Assembly: GCA_009914555.1 (NCBI GenBank)
Contig: WNDY01000037.1
Coordinates: 1 to 42,658 of the forward strand
Reading direction: 5' to 3'
Origin: Xylophilus sp.
GTDB lineage: Bacteria; Pseudomonadota; Gammaproteobacteria; Burkholderiales; Burkholderiaceae_C
DNA: 42,658 nt
In this document: piece by piece, positions 9,052 to 16,650 of the stretch
Layout: each line of letters begins with the position of its first letter
Position numbering within the stretch: the first letter of the stretch is position 1
Notes under the pieces: model-generated
The model's database searches: none
Told to the model about the DNA's origin: nothing
What the model saw: the letters and a program-made list of their open reading frames with translations, nothing else
Program-made: the position numbers and the translations under genes

Positions 9052-10047
9052 CTAAAACATGTGGCGGATGCCCACGCCGAACGAGCGCACGTCCCGCCCC
9101 GCCACGGCCGAGGAGAGTCCTGGCTGATCGGGAACCACATCAGCGTGGAACGGCCTTCGTTGCTCAGCCTGGCGAGCGCGGCATAGACCTGGGTACGCCT
9201 GGAGAGGAAGTGCGCATAGCCCAGGGCCAGCCGCTTCGCGCCGGCGTCGCCCAGACGACTCCAGCGACCGGCGGCCAGGCGAACCTCGCCCGCGCCCATC
9301 GGGACGGCCGCGCTGGCGTTGACCGAGTCGGCATCGCCGAGCCCGAGCACCTGGTTGCGCTGCGCGTAGCCGTAGAGCCGCACGGCACCGAAGTCGTAGG
9401 ACGCGCCGAGCCCCAGGGTCTTGGTGCGCACGGCCGCATCGGGCAGGCCCACGCTGGCGCCCGTGATCAGCACACTGTCCTAGGCCCGTCCGGCGTAGAG
9501 GCGCCTTCGCCCGACTGGATATAGAGACGCCCCAGCAGCCCACCGAACTGCGGCGTGGCGTAGTGCACCGCGTTGTTGAGCAGCAGCGTGTAGCCGCGGT
9601 TGGGCGCGCCCTGCGTCATCGTCTGCAACGCGCCGAGCTGCGCGCGGCCGAAGGCGTCGGACTTCGACGTGGGCCAGAGGAACGGCCCCCAGACCGAGCC
9701 CAGCTGCAGGGTGCCGAGCCGCGGATCGGACAGCCCCACGTAGGACTCGCGGTTGAAGAAGGGGCGCTGTTCGATGCGCCCGAGGACACGTCGAACTGGC
9801 TCTCCAGCTTGAAGACCGCCTTGCGTCCCTGGCCGAGGTCCTCCTGGCCACGCAAGCCGAAGTAGTTCGTGTCCGAGGTGAGGCTCCACTGGTTCGCATT
9901 GGGATGGGAGCGCGACTGCGAGTAGACGGCCCCGTCAACGCGACCGTAGAGCGTGACGCTGCCCTGCGCCCAGGCGGCGGGAACGCATGCGCCAATGGCG
10001 GCCGCCCGAAGCATGCGGGCCGCGCGGCGGGATGGAAGGAATGGCAT
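9052..10047 (-). pseudogene. Gram-negative trimeric porin, broken in at least three places
   Basis: The start at 10047 gives a signal peptide ending in AWAQ and the classic first strand SVTLYGRVDGAVYSQS, then NYFGLRGQEDLGQGRKAVFKLESQFD. The frame changes near 9765 (missing C before FFNRESYVGL), again near 9480 (after GEGASTPDGP) and again near 9130 (after PISQD). The end is GRDVRSFGVGIRHMF with a terminal Phe, the outer-membrane assembly signal. Around 9480 the expected strand and loop after GEGASTP also seem short, suggesting an internal deletion. It lies last in the catabolic operon, where it would have admitted the aromatic substrate. No functional porin can come from this sequence. Confidence 0.85.
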
Positions 10048-10179
10048 GGATATGTCTCCTGTGTCGTTATGGGTCGTCTCTTCTCGTGATCTGGGCGCGC
10101 GCCCTGCCGCCGCCCCCGCCAGGGGGGAGCGTGCGGCCGCGTCCCGGAACGTCCGTGTCCCGGGCCGGGGCGCCGAACC

Positions 10180-10573
10180 TCAGGCCGGACGCGTTCCGTC
10201 GAAGGCGTCCTGGAGCAGTTGCCGGATCGCTGCGCGCTGCGCCGGGCCGATCCCGCGGGGATTCCAGTAGGGATTGCTGACGGCGAGATCGGCAGCGCGG
10301 TCGAGGTCGGCCTCGCGCATGCCGATGCCGCGCAGCGCCGTCGGCGCGCCAAGGTCTCGGCCCAGGTCGAACAGCGCGGCCGGCGCTGGTGCCGCCCGGG
10401 GCGCGGTCGCCTAGGCGGGCGGCGACCCCCTCGGCCTGGGCCCGCTGCTCGGGCGTGGAGAGCACCAGCGCGCGCCGGGTGCCCAGCAGGTCGATCTCGC
10501 GCTCCAGGTGGCCCAGCGACCCGGGCCCGAACACCACGCGCGCGGGCGCGCAGTCGTAGACAAAGTCCTTCAT
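10180..10573 (-). pseudogene. macA: Maleylacetate reductase, large internal deletion
   Basis: The first ~57 codons (MKDFVYDCAPARVVFGPGSL through EGVAARLGDR) are the N-terminus of an iron-type alcohol dehydrogenase of the maleylacetate reductase group. The last ~65 codons, in another frame, give the typical C-terminus (LFDLGRDLGAPTALRGIGMR, SNPYWNPRGIGPAQRAAIRQ) to the stop at 10180. The family is ~350 residues, so about 230 central residues, including the NAD-binding and metal-binding core, are gone; the junction is near 10380-10400. Maleylacetate reductase converts the product of the dioxygenase encoded next door to 3-oxoadipate. Its ATG overlaps the dioxygenase stop (ATGA). Confidence 0.85.
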
Positions 10574-11412
10574 GACCCCTCCGCGGGGGCGCGGTTCAGG
10601 ACGAAGTCGTACTCGACCAGGTAGCTGCCGTCGGGCTGCGGCTTCCAGTCGGCGATCAGCGACTGCCGCACGCCGAACACGGCGTCCGAGTCGAGGTAGG
10701 CGTCGTCGCTGCGGAACACGTGGGTGATGAGCCGCTCGTAGCCCTTCGCCTCGATGAGGAAGTGCAGGTGCGCGGGCCGCCAGGGGTGGCGCCCGGTGGC
10801 CGTCAGCAGGTCGCCCACCGGGCCGTCGTGCGGAATCGCGTAGGGCACGGCCAGAATGGAGCGGAAGTGGTAGCGGCCCTCGGCGTCGGAATGCAGAATG
10901 CCGCGCGCCTGCGCATGGCCGAGGCCCTCGTGCTGCACGTCGTAGAGGCCGTCCTCGTCCGACTGCCAGACGTCGATGTGCGCGTGGGGCACCGGCTCGC
11001 CATCCGGGCCGCGCACCGTGCCGCGCACCAGGCAGGGGATGCCGCGCGCGCCGTGGGAGATGTCCGCGCCCAGGTCGTAGTGCGGCGCGCCTTCCACGTG
11101 GAAGGGGCCGAACACGGTCGCCTCGGTGCAGCCGGCCGGCTTGTCGTTGTTCTGCGCCACGGTCAGCATGGACAGGCCCAGCACGTCCGACAGCAGGATG
11201 AACTCCTGGCGCCGGTCATCGGTGATGTGGCCGCAGCGCGTGAGGAAGGCGATGCCCTGGAACCACTCCTCCTCGGTCAGCTCCACGTCGCGCGCGAAGG
11301 CGTGCAGGTGGCGCACGAGGCTGTCCAGGATGCGTTTGAGCCGCGGGTCGGCCGTGGCGGCCTGGCGGGCCAGGACGGCGTCGGTGATGGTGTGCTGGTC
11401 GAGGTTGCGCAT
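10570..11412 (-). CDS. Intradiol ring-cleavage dioxygenase, hydroxyquinol 1,2-dioxygenase type
   Basis: This 280-residue protein has the N-terminal helical dimerisation domain (residues ~1-105) and a catalytic beta-sandwich. The iron ligands can be placed: Tyr in GLYDVQ, Tyr in GRYHFRS, and two His in WRPAHLHFLI. Intradiol dioxygenases open catechols between the hydroxyls with O2 and non-haem Fe(III). The neighbouring maleylacetate reductase remnant points to hydroxyquinol (1,2,4-trihydroxybenzene), giving maleylacetate; chlorocatechol is the alternative. The ATG at 11412 follows GGAGGAGACGGAC. It sits 13 bases after the Bug receptor gene and overlaps macA by 4 bp. Confidence 0.85.
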   Translation of the reverse strand: MRNLDQHTITDAVLARQAATADPRLKRILDSLVRHLHAFARDVELTEEEWFQGIAFLTRCGHITDDRRQEFILLSDVLGLSMLTVAQNNDKPAGCTEATVFGPFHVEGAPHYDLGADISHGARGIPCLVRGTVRGPDGEPVPHAHIDVWQSDEDGLYDVQHEGLGHAQARGILHSDAEGRYHFRSILAVPYAIPHDGPVGDLLTATGRHPWRPAHLHFLIEAKGYERLITHVFRSDDAYLDSDAVFGVRQSLIADWKPQPDGSYLVEYDFVLNRAPAEGS

Positions 11413-11425
11413 GTCCGTCTCCTCC

Positions 11426-12379
11426 TCAATCGAGTTGCAGGCCGACCTGGCGGGCGACGGCGCCCCACTTGTCGAAGTCGGCCTGGCTGCGCCGGCGGGC
11501 GTCGGCCGGCGTGTTGCCGAGCGCACGCAGGTCCATCTCGGCGAGGGCTGCCCGGGTGCGCGGCGCATCGAGCGCGCTGCGCACGTCGCGCTGGATCTTC
11601 TCGGCGACCGGCTCCGGCAGCCGGGCGGGCGCGAGCAGGGTCTCGAAGAAGGTCGCGTCGAAGCCCGCGTGCCCGGCCTCCTCCACCGTCGGCACGGCCG
11701 GCAGCAGCACCGAGCGCTCCCGGCCCGACACGGCGATCGCCCGCAGCCGCCCGGCCTGCACGTGCGGCAGCACGACCGAGGAGACGATGAAGCCGCAGTC
11801 CACGTGTCCGCCCATCACGTCCTGCGCGGCCGGGCCCGGGCCCTTGTAGGGCACGTGGTTGAGCTTGCCGCGCGTGGTCGCCAGCAGCATCTCCATCGCC
11901 ATGTGGCTCGGCGAGCCGGCGCCGCCGGACGCGTAGGACCGCGTGGCGGGCTGCCGCGCGAAGGCGTCGAGCGTGGCGATGCCCGAGGCCGGGTGGCACA
12001 CCAGCATCTGATTGAAGCTCGCGAGGTAGGTCACCGGCCTGAGCGCGGCGCGCAGGTCGACGCCGAGCCTGCGGTAGAGATGCGGGTTGATCGTGAGGAT
12101 CGTGTCCGGCCCGACCAGAAGCGTGTGGTCGTCCCGGGCCTGCGCGACCTCGGCCGCCGCGAGGTTGCCGGCTGCGCCGGGCTTGTTCTCGACGACCACC
12201 GGCTGGCCCCAGGCGGCCTGCAGCGCGGGCTGGATCAGCCGCGCGATCACGTCGCCTGGTGCGCCGGCAGGAAAGGCGGCCACCAAGCGCACGGGTTTGG
12301 TCGGCCAGGCCTGGGCCGCGGCCGGCAGGGCCAGCGCCGCACAGCCGGCCAGGGCCAGGATCCGCAGCAGGGACTTCAT
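11426..12379 (-). CDS. Bug-family (TTT) periplasmic solute receptor 1
   Basis: This 317-residue protein has a signal peptide (residues 1-22, cleavage near LPAAAQA) and the Bug fold: WPTKPVRLVAAFPAGAPGDV, VVVENKPGAAGNLAA, a VPYKGPGPAAQDVMGG ligand loop and VPTVEEAG. Bug proteins bind small carboxylated compounds and are greatly expanded in Bordetella and Comamonadaceae; many have no cognate TctAB membrane pair, and none is encoded here. It overlaps the monooxygenase stop by 4 bp (ATGA) and precedes the dioxygenase by 13 bases, so it belongs to the aromatic operon and probably binds the substrate or an intermediate. Confidence 0.88.
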   Translation of the reverse strand: MKSLLRILALAGCAALALPAAAQAWPTKPVRLVAAFPAGAPGDVIARLIQPALQAAWGQPVVVENKPGAAGNLAAAEVAQARDDHTLLVGPDTILTINPHLYRRLGVDLRAALRPVTYLASFNQMLVCHPASGIATLDAFARQPATRSYASGGAGSPSHMAMEMLLATTRGKLNHVPYKGPGPAAQDVMGGHVDCGFIVSSVVLPHVQAGRLRAIAVSGRERSVLLPAVPTVEEAGHAGFDATFFETLLAPARLPEPVAEKIQRDVRSALDAPRTRAALAEMDLRALGNTPADARRRSQADFDKWGAVARQVGLQLD

Positions 12380-14130
12380 GGCTGTCTCCCGGTGGCGCGG
12401 GCCAGCACGCCGTGCGCACCGTCGGCCGTGGCGCCGCGCCAAGCGACGATCTGGTCGGGGCGGATGAGCGCGAGCGGCGCCTCGTACAGCGCGCGCAGCG
12501 CGGGCTGCGGCAGGCGCACGACGCCCAGGGCCACGTCCAGCTCGCGGGCCGCCGCCTCGAAGCCGGCGGTGGGGGGCGCATCGGGGCCCAGCCCCAGCAG
12601 CGTCCATTCGGTGTGGAAGGTGTCGAACAGCGAGCGCCCGTCCTCCAGCCAGGCGTGCGGCGGCCGCCCGCCGGGGCGGGCCGTGGGGACGTAGGCGTTC
12701 GGCTCGTCGGGCGGCGGCGGCGTGCCGTCGCCGGCGATGACCGGCGAGCCGTCGTAGCGGCCGCCGAAGGGCACGCCGGGGATGTCGAACTCCAGGCGCG
12801 CATGCCGGTCGAGGTGCCGGGCCGCACGCAGGCGCTCGGCCTCGCCGCGCTCCGATGCCTCCTCCAGCTCCGGCAGGGCGGAAAACAGGCCGACCGAGTC
12901 GGCGAAGCGCCGCGCGAAACCGGTGTTGCGCTCGGCCAGCGGCCGGCGCTCGGCCTCGTAGCTGTCCAGCAGCGCCGGCGGCGCGTGGCCGCGGACCACG
13001 CCGGCGCGCTTCCAGCCCAGGTTGACCGCGTCCTCGACGGCGGTGTTGTAGCCCAGGCCGCCGGTCGGCGTGAACAGGTGGGCCGCGTCGCCCGCGATGA
13101 ACACGTTGCCCTCGCGCAACCGCTGCGCGACGAGTGCATGGCCGGCCAGCCAGGTGCCGTACGACAGGATCTCCACCGGCACGTCAGCACCGACGGCTTC
13201 GGCGAAGACGCGGCGCGCGTCCTCCTCGGTCCAGCCCTCGGCATCCTCGCCCGGCCGCAGCGCGGCATGGAAGGCGTATTCGGACACGCCGTCCACCGAG
13301 GCCATGAAGGCCCGGCGCTGGTGGTTGACCGCGACGTACATCCAGGCCTTCGGATGGCGCAGCACCGCGGCGAAGCCCGGCGCGCGCAGGTAGACGGCGA
13401 ACATCTTGCTGCCCATGAAGTCGCGCTGGATGCCGGTGACGCCGCCCCATGCGATGCCGAGCCGGCGGCGCACCAGGCTGCGGGCGCCGTCGGCGCCGAC
13501 GAGGAAGCGCGCGCGCACCTGCTGCGCGGCGCCGCCCTCGGTGGGCCGCACGGTCGCATGGACCGCGCTGCCGTCGTCGTGGAACGCCTCCAGCGTCCAG
13601 CCGTAGCGCACGTCCGCCGCCGGCCAGGACTGGGCATGGCGGCGCAGCGTCTGCTCGACGAACTTCTGCGAGACGCGGTGCGGCAGCTCGGCCGCGCTCC
13701 AGGAGCCGGTCAGCGACTTGATGCGCACCGTAGCCTCCGCGGCCGTGGGCAGGCGGATGAGCGCGAGCTCGTGGCCGGCGTAGCGCGTGAAGTAGGCGAT
13801 GTCGGTCGGATGGTCCGGCGGCAGGCCCTGCGCCCGGATCTCGTGCGCGAAGCCGAGCCGGCGGAAGTGCTCCATCGTGCGCGCCTGCGTGGCATTGGCC
13901 TGAGGATTGAACGCGGTGCCGGGCTTGGCATCGACCACGAGGCAGCGCACGCCGCGCCGCCCGAGCTCGTTAGCCAGCATCAGTCCGCAGGGGCCGCCGC
14001 CGGCGACGAGCACGTCGGTCACGAGCACGCCTGGCGATATACTGCCAACCCTATCACTCTGCAGCCACTGCCTTTCTTTGGCTTCAAGCATATACTCCCC
14101 AGTCTCATGAATCCTGTGGTCTGTCGGCAT
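12376..14130 (-). CDS. FAD-dependent aromatic-ring hydroxylase (group A flavoprotein monooxygenase)
   Basis: This 584-residue protein shows the three signature regions of single-component NAD(P)H flavin hydroxylases: a dinucleotide fold VLVAGGGPCGLMLANELGRR (residues ~40-60), the DG motif FLVGADGARSLVRRRLG, and the GD motif VFIAGDAAHLFTPTGGLGYN with EDAVNLGWK. A C-terminal thioredoxin-like domain (from ~residue 440), as in phenol hydroxylase and MhpA relatives, fits the length. It would hydroxylate a phenolic ring, plausibly giving hydroxyquinol for the dioxygenase two genes downstream. ATG 14130 has GAGGGA 7 bases upstream; ATG 14091, after GGGGAG, would drop 13 residues and is also possible. 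Confidence 0.87.
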   Translation of the reverse strand: MPTDHRIHETGEYMLEAKERQWLQSDRVGSISPGVLVTDVLVAGGGPCGLMLANELGRRGVRCLVVDAKPGTAFNPQANATQARTMEHFRRLGFAHEIRAQGLPPDHPTDIAYFTRYAGHELALIRLPTAAEATVRIKSLTGSWSAAELPHRVSQKFVEQTLRRHAQSWPAADVRYGWTLEAFHDDGSAVHATVRPTEGGAAQQVRARFLVGADGARSLVRRRLGIAWGGVTGIQRDFMGSKMFAVYLRAPGFAAVLRHPKAWMYVAVNHQRRAFMASVDGVSEYAFHAALRPGEDAEGWTEEDARRVFAEAVGADVPVEILSYGTWLAGHALVAQRLREGNVFIAGDAAHLFTPTGGLGYNTAVEDAVNLGWKRAGVVRGHAPPALLDSYEAERRPLAERNTGFARRFADSVGLFSALPELEEASERGEAERLRAARHLDRHARLEFDIPGVPFGGRYDGSPVIAGDGTPPPPDEPNAYVPTARPGGRPPHAWLEDGRSLFDTFHTEWTLLGLGPDAPPTAGFEAAARELDVALGVVRLPQPALRALYEAPLALIRPDQIVAWRGATADGAHGVLARATGRQP

Positions 14131-14161
14131 GGCGGTCCCTCGTTTCCTGCTGGTTTTCGGT

Positions 14162-15136
14162 TCAGTCGGCCTTGATGCCGCGCTCGCGGATCAGGGCGCC
14201 CAGCCGCCGGAAGTCCTCGCCGCCCTTGTGCCCGAACTCCGCGGGCGTCATCGGCAGCGGCACGTTGCCGATGGCCACGATGCGCTCCTTGACGGCGGGC
14301 TGGGCCAGGATGCGGTTGATCTCGGCGTTGAGCCGCTCGCCGACGGGCCGCGGCGTGCCGGCCGGCGCGTAGAAGCCGAACACCGCGTCGGCATCAAAGC
14401 CCTTGAGTCCGAGCTCGTCGAGCGTGGGCACGTCGGGTACCAGCGGCGCGCGCCGCAGGCTGGCCACCGCCAGCATCCGCAGCTTGCCGCTCTTGACGTA
14501 CTGGAGGCTGATGCCCGGGTCGAACAGGAAGTCCACCTGCCCGCCGATCAGGTCCGTCAGCGCGGGCGCGGCGCCGCGGTAGGGCACGTGGATCGCGCTG
14601 GTGCCGGTCTGGCTCGTCAGCATCTCGCCCGCGAGGTGCGGCGAGCTGCCGTTGCCGGGCGAGGCGAACGAGCGCTTGCCCGGGTGGGCCTTGAGGTCGG
14701 CGACCAGACCCTTGAAGTCCTTGACCGGGCTGTCGGCGCGCACCACCAGGTAGAAGGGCACGCGCGCCACGGCGGCGACCGGCGCCAGGTCCTTGCCCGG
14801 GTCGAACGGCAGCTTCGGATAGATGTGCGGGTTGATCGAGACCATCCCGCCCGAGCTCATCAGCAGGGTGTAGCCGTCGGGTTTGGCCTTGGCGACGAAC
14901 TCGCCGCCGAGGTTGCCGCCGGCGCCGCCCTTGTTGTCGATCACCACCGGCTGGCCGAGCGCGTCCTGCAGCGGCGCGCCGACGATGCGCGCGAGCTGGT
15001 CGGCCGCGCCGCCGGCGGCGAAGTTGACGACGACGGTGACCGGCTTGGCGGGCCAGTTCTGCGCCTGCTGGGCCTGCGCCAGCGGCGCCGTGGCGAAGGC
15101 GAGCGCGATCGCCATGCGCCTGCACATGGATGTCAT
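14162..15136 (-). CDS. Bug-family (TTT) periplasmic solute receptor 2
   Basis: This 324-residue protein has a signal peptide (residues 1-25, ending APLAQAQQ) and Bug landmarks NWPAKPVTVVVNFAAGGAAD, VVIDNKGGAGGNLGGEFVAK, VPYRGAAPALTDLIGGQVD and VPTLDELGL. It differs substantially from the other receptor in the operon, so the two probably bind different ligands, for instance the arylglyoxylate and a downstream hydroxybenzoate (inference). It lies 14 bases after the aldehyde dehydrogenase gene and 31 bases before the monooxygenase gene. No TctA/TctB membrane genes are present in the window. Internal ATGs at codons 4 and 8 are alternative starts. Confidence 0.88.
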   Translation of the reverse strand: MTSMCRRMAIALAFATAPLAQAQQAQNWPAKPVTVVVNFAAGGAADQLARIVGAPLQDALGQPVVIDNKGGAGGNLGGEFVAKAKPDGYTLLMSSGGMVSINPHIYPKLPFDPGKDLAPVAAVARVPFYLVVRADSPVKDFKGLVADLKAHPGKRSFASPGNGSSPHLAGEMLTSQTGTSAIHVPYRGAAPALTDLIGGQVDFLFDPGISLQYVKSGKLRMLAVASLRRAPLVPDVPTLDELGLKGFDADAVFGFYAPAGTPRPVGERLNAEINRILAQPAVKERIVAIGNVPLPMTPAEFGHKGGEDFRRLGALIRERGIKAD

Positions 15137-15150
15137 GGGGCGCCTCCGGC

Positions 15151-16614
15151 TCAGAACGGGTAGTGGCGGTCGGCCGTCTGCACGGTGATCCAGCGCAGCT
15201 CGGTGAAGGCGTCGATGCCGGCCTTGCCGCCGAAGCGGCCGTAGCCCGAGTCCTTCACGCCGCCGAACGGCATCTGGGCCTCGTCGTGCACGGTCGGGCC
15301 GTTGACGTGGCAGATGCCCGAGTCGATGCGGTTGGCCACGGCCCAGGCGCGCGCGATGTCGCGCCCGAACACGGCGGCCGACAGGCCGTAGGGGTTGTCG
15401 TTGGTCACGCGCACGGCTTCCTCCACGCCGTCGACGCGCACCACCGGCTTCACCGGGCCGAAGCTCTCCTCGTGGTAGATGCGCATCTCCGCGGTGACGT
15501 GGTCCAGCAGCGTCGCGGGGAACAGCGTGCTCTCGGCCTTGCCGCCGCAGACCAGCCGCGCGCCCTTGGCGAGCGCGTCGTCGATCAGCGCGTTGCAGCG
15601 CTCCACCGTGCTCGCATCGGCCACCGAGCCGAGCACCACCGGCCCCTCTTCCGCAGACCTTCGGGGGTCGCCCAGCGGCCGCTTCGCGGCCTTGGCCGCG
15701 AGCCGGTCGACGAACGCGTTGGCGATGCGGCGGTCCACCACGATGCGCTCGGTGCTCATGCAGACCTGGCCGCTGTTGATGAAGGCGCCAAAGGCCGCGC
15801 CATTCACCGCGGCGTCGAGGTCGGCATCGTCGAGCACGACCAGCGGCGCCTTGCCGCCGAGCTCCAGCACGGCGGGCTTGAGGTACTTCGCCGCAGTCTG
15901 CGCGATCAGCCGGCCCACGCGCGTGGAGCCGGTAAAGTTGATGCGCCGCAGCGCGGGGTGGGCGACGATGGCCTCGACCACGGCGGCGGCATCCTGCGGC
16001 GCGTTGGTCACGAAGTTGACCACGCCGGGCGGCAGGCCCGCGTCGCGGAACGCCTCGACGATCAGGCCATGGGTCGCGGGGCTGAGCTCCGAGCCCTTGA
16101 ACACCACCGTGTTGCCGCAGGCCAGCGGCGTGGCGATCGCGCGCACGCCGAGGATGACCGGCGCGTTCCACGGCGCGATGCCGAGCACCACGCCGGCCGG
16201 CCGCCGCACCGCGAGCGCCAGGCTGCCCGGCACGTCCGACGGGATCACCTCGCCGCCGATCTGCGTCGTGAGGCCCGCGGCCTCCTGCAGCAGCCCGGCC
16301 GCCAGGTGCACGTTGAAGCCGGCCCAGGGCGCCGCGGCGCCGGTCTCCGCCGCCATGGCGGCGACCAGCGCCCCGGTCTTGGCCTCCAGGGCCTGCGCAG
16401 CCTTCAGCAGCAGCGCGCGGCGCTCGCTCGGCCCGGTGCGCGACCAGGCCGGAAAGGCGGCGGCCGCGGCCTCGACCGCGGCGGTGGCATCGGCCGCGGT
16501 CGCCGCCGGCGCCACGGTAGCCACCGTGCCGTCGAGCGGGTTGCGGCGCTCGAAGGTCGCGCCGCCCGTGGCCTGGCGCGCCTCGCCGTTGATCAGCATG
16601 GCAATCGTGCCCAT
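15151..16614 (-). CDS. NAD(P)-dependent aromatic aldehyde dehydrogenase (benzaldehyde/salicylaldehyde type)
   Basis: This 487-residue ALDH-superfamily enzyme has a cofactor site with GIAPWNAPV and FTGSTRVGR, the general-base Glu in LELGGKAP, and catalytic Cys in NSGQVCMSTER. The C-terminal part (HDEAQMPFGGVKDSGYGRFG, ELRWITVQ, HYPF) closely resembles salicylaldehyde and vanillin dehydrogenases. It oxidises an aromatic aldehyde to the acid. Directly downstream of a benzoylformate-decarboxylase-like gene (36-base gap), it would take the benzaldehyde made there, as MdlD does after MdlC in mandelate degradation. The exact ring substitution cannot be read from sequence. Confidence 0.88.
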   Translation of the reverse strand: MGTIAMLINGEARQATGGATFERRNPLDGTVATVAPAATAADATAAVEAAAAAFPAWSRTGPSERRALLLKAAQALEAKTGALVAAMAAETGAAAPWAGFNVHLAAGLLQEAAGLTTQIGGEVIPSDVPGSLALAVRRPAGVVLGIAPWNAPVILGVRAIATPLACGNTVVFKGSELSPATHGLIVEAFRDAGLPPGVVNFVTNAPQDAAAVVEAIVAHPALRRINFTGSTRVGRLIAQTAAKYLKPAVLELGGKAPLVVLDDADLDAAVNGAAFGAFINSGQVCMSTERIVVDRRIANAFVDRLAAKAAKRPLGDPRRSAEEGPVVLGSVADASTVERCNALIDDALAKGARLVCGGKAESTLFPATLLDHVTAEMRIYHEESFGPVKPVVRVDGVEEAVRVTNDNPYGLSAAVFGRDIARAWAVANRIDSGICHVNGPTVHDEAQMPFGGVKDSGYGRFGGKAGIDAFTELRWITVQTADRHYPF

Positions 16615-16650
16615 GGCGTGTCTCCTTGTCGTGATGGATGAGGGAAAGGT

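Noticed and set aside
9479..10415. CCTAGG hexamers at the porin break (9479-9484) and near the macA deletion junction (10410-10415)
   Set aside because: The macA copy is in the intact N-terminal reading frame, and two hexamer hits do not establish a shared mechanism.
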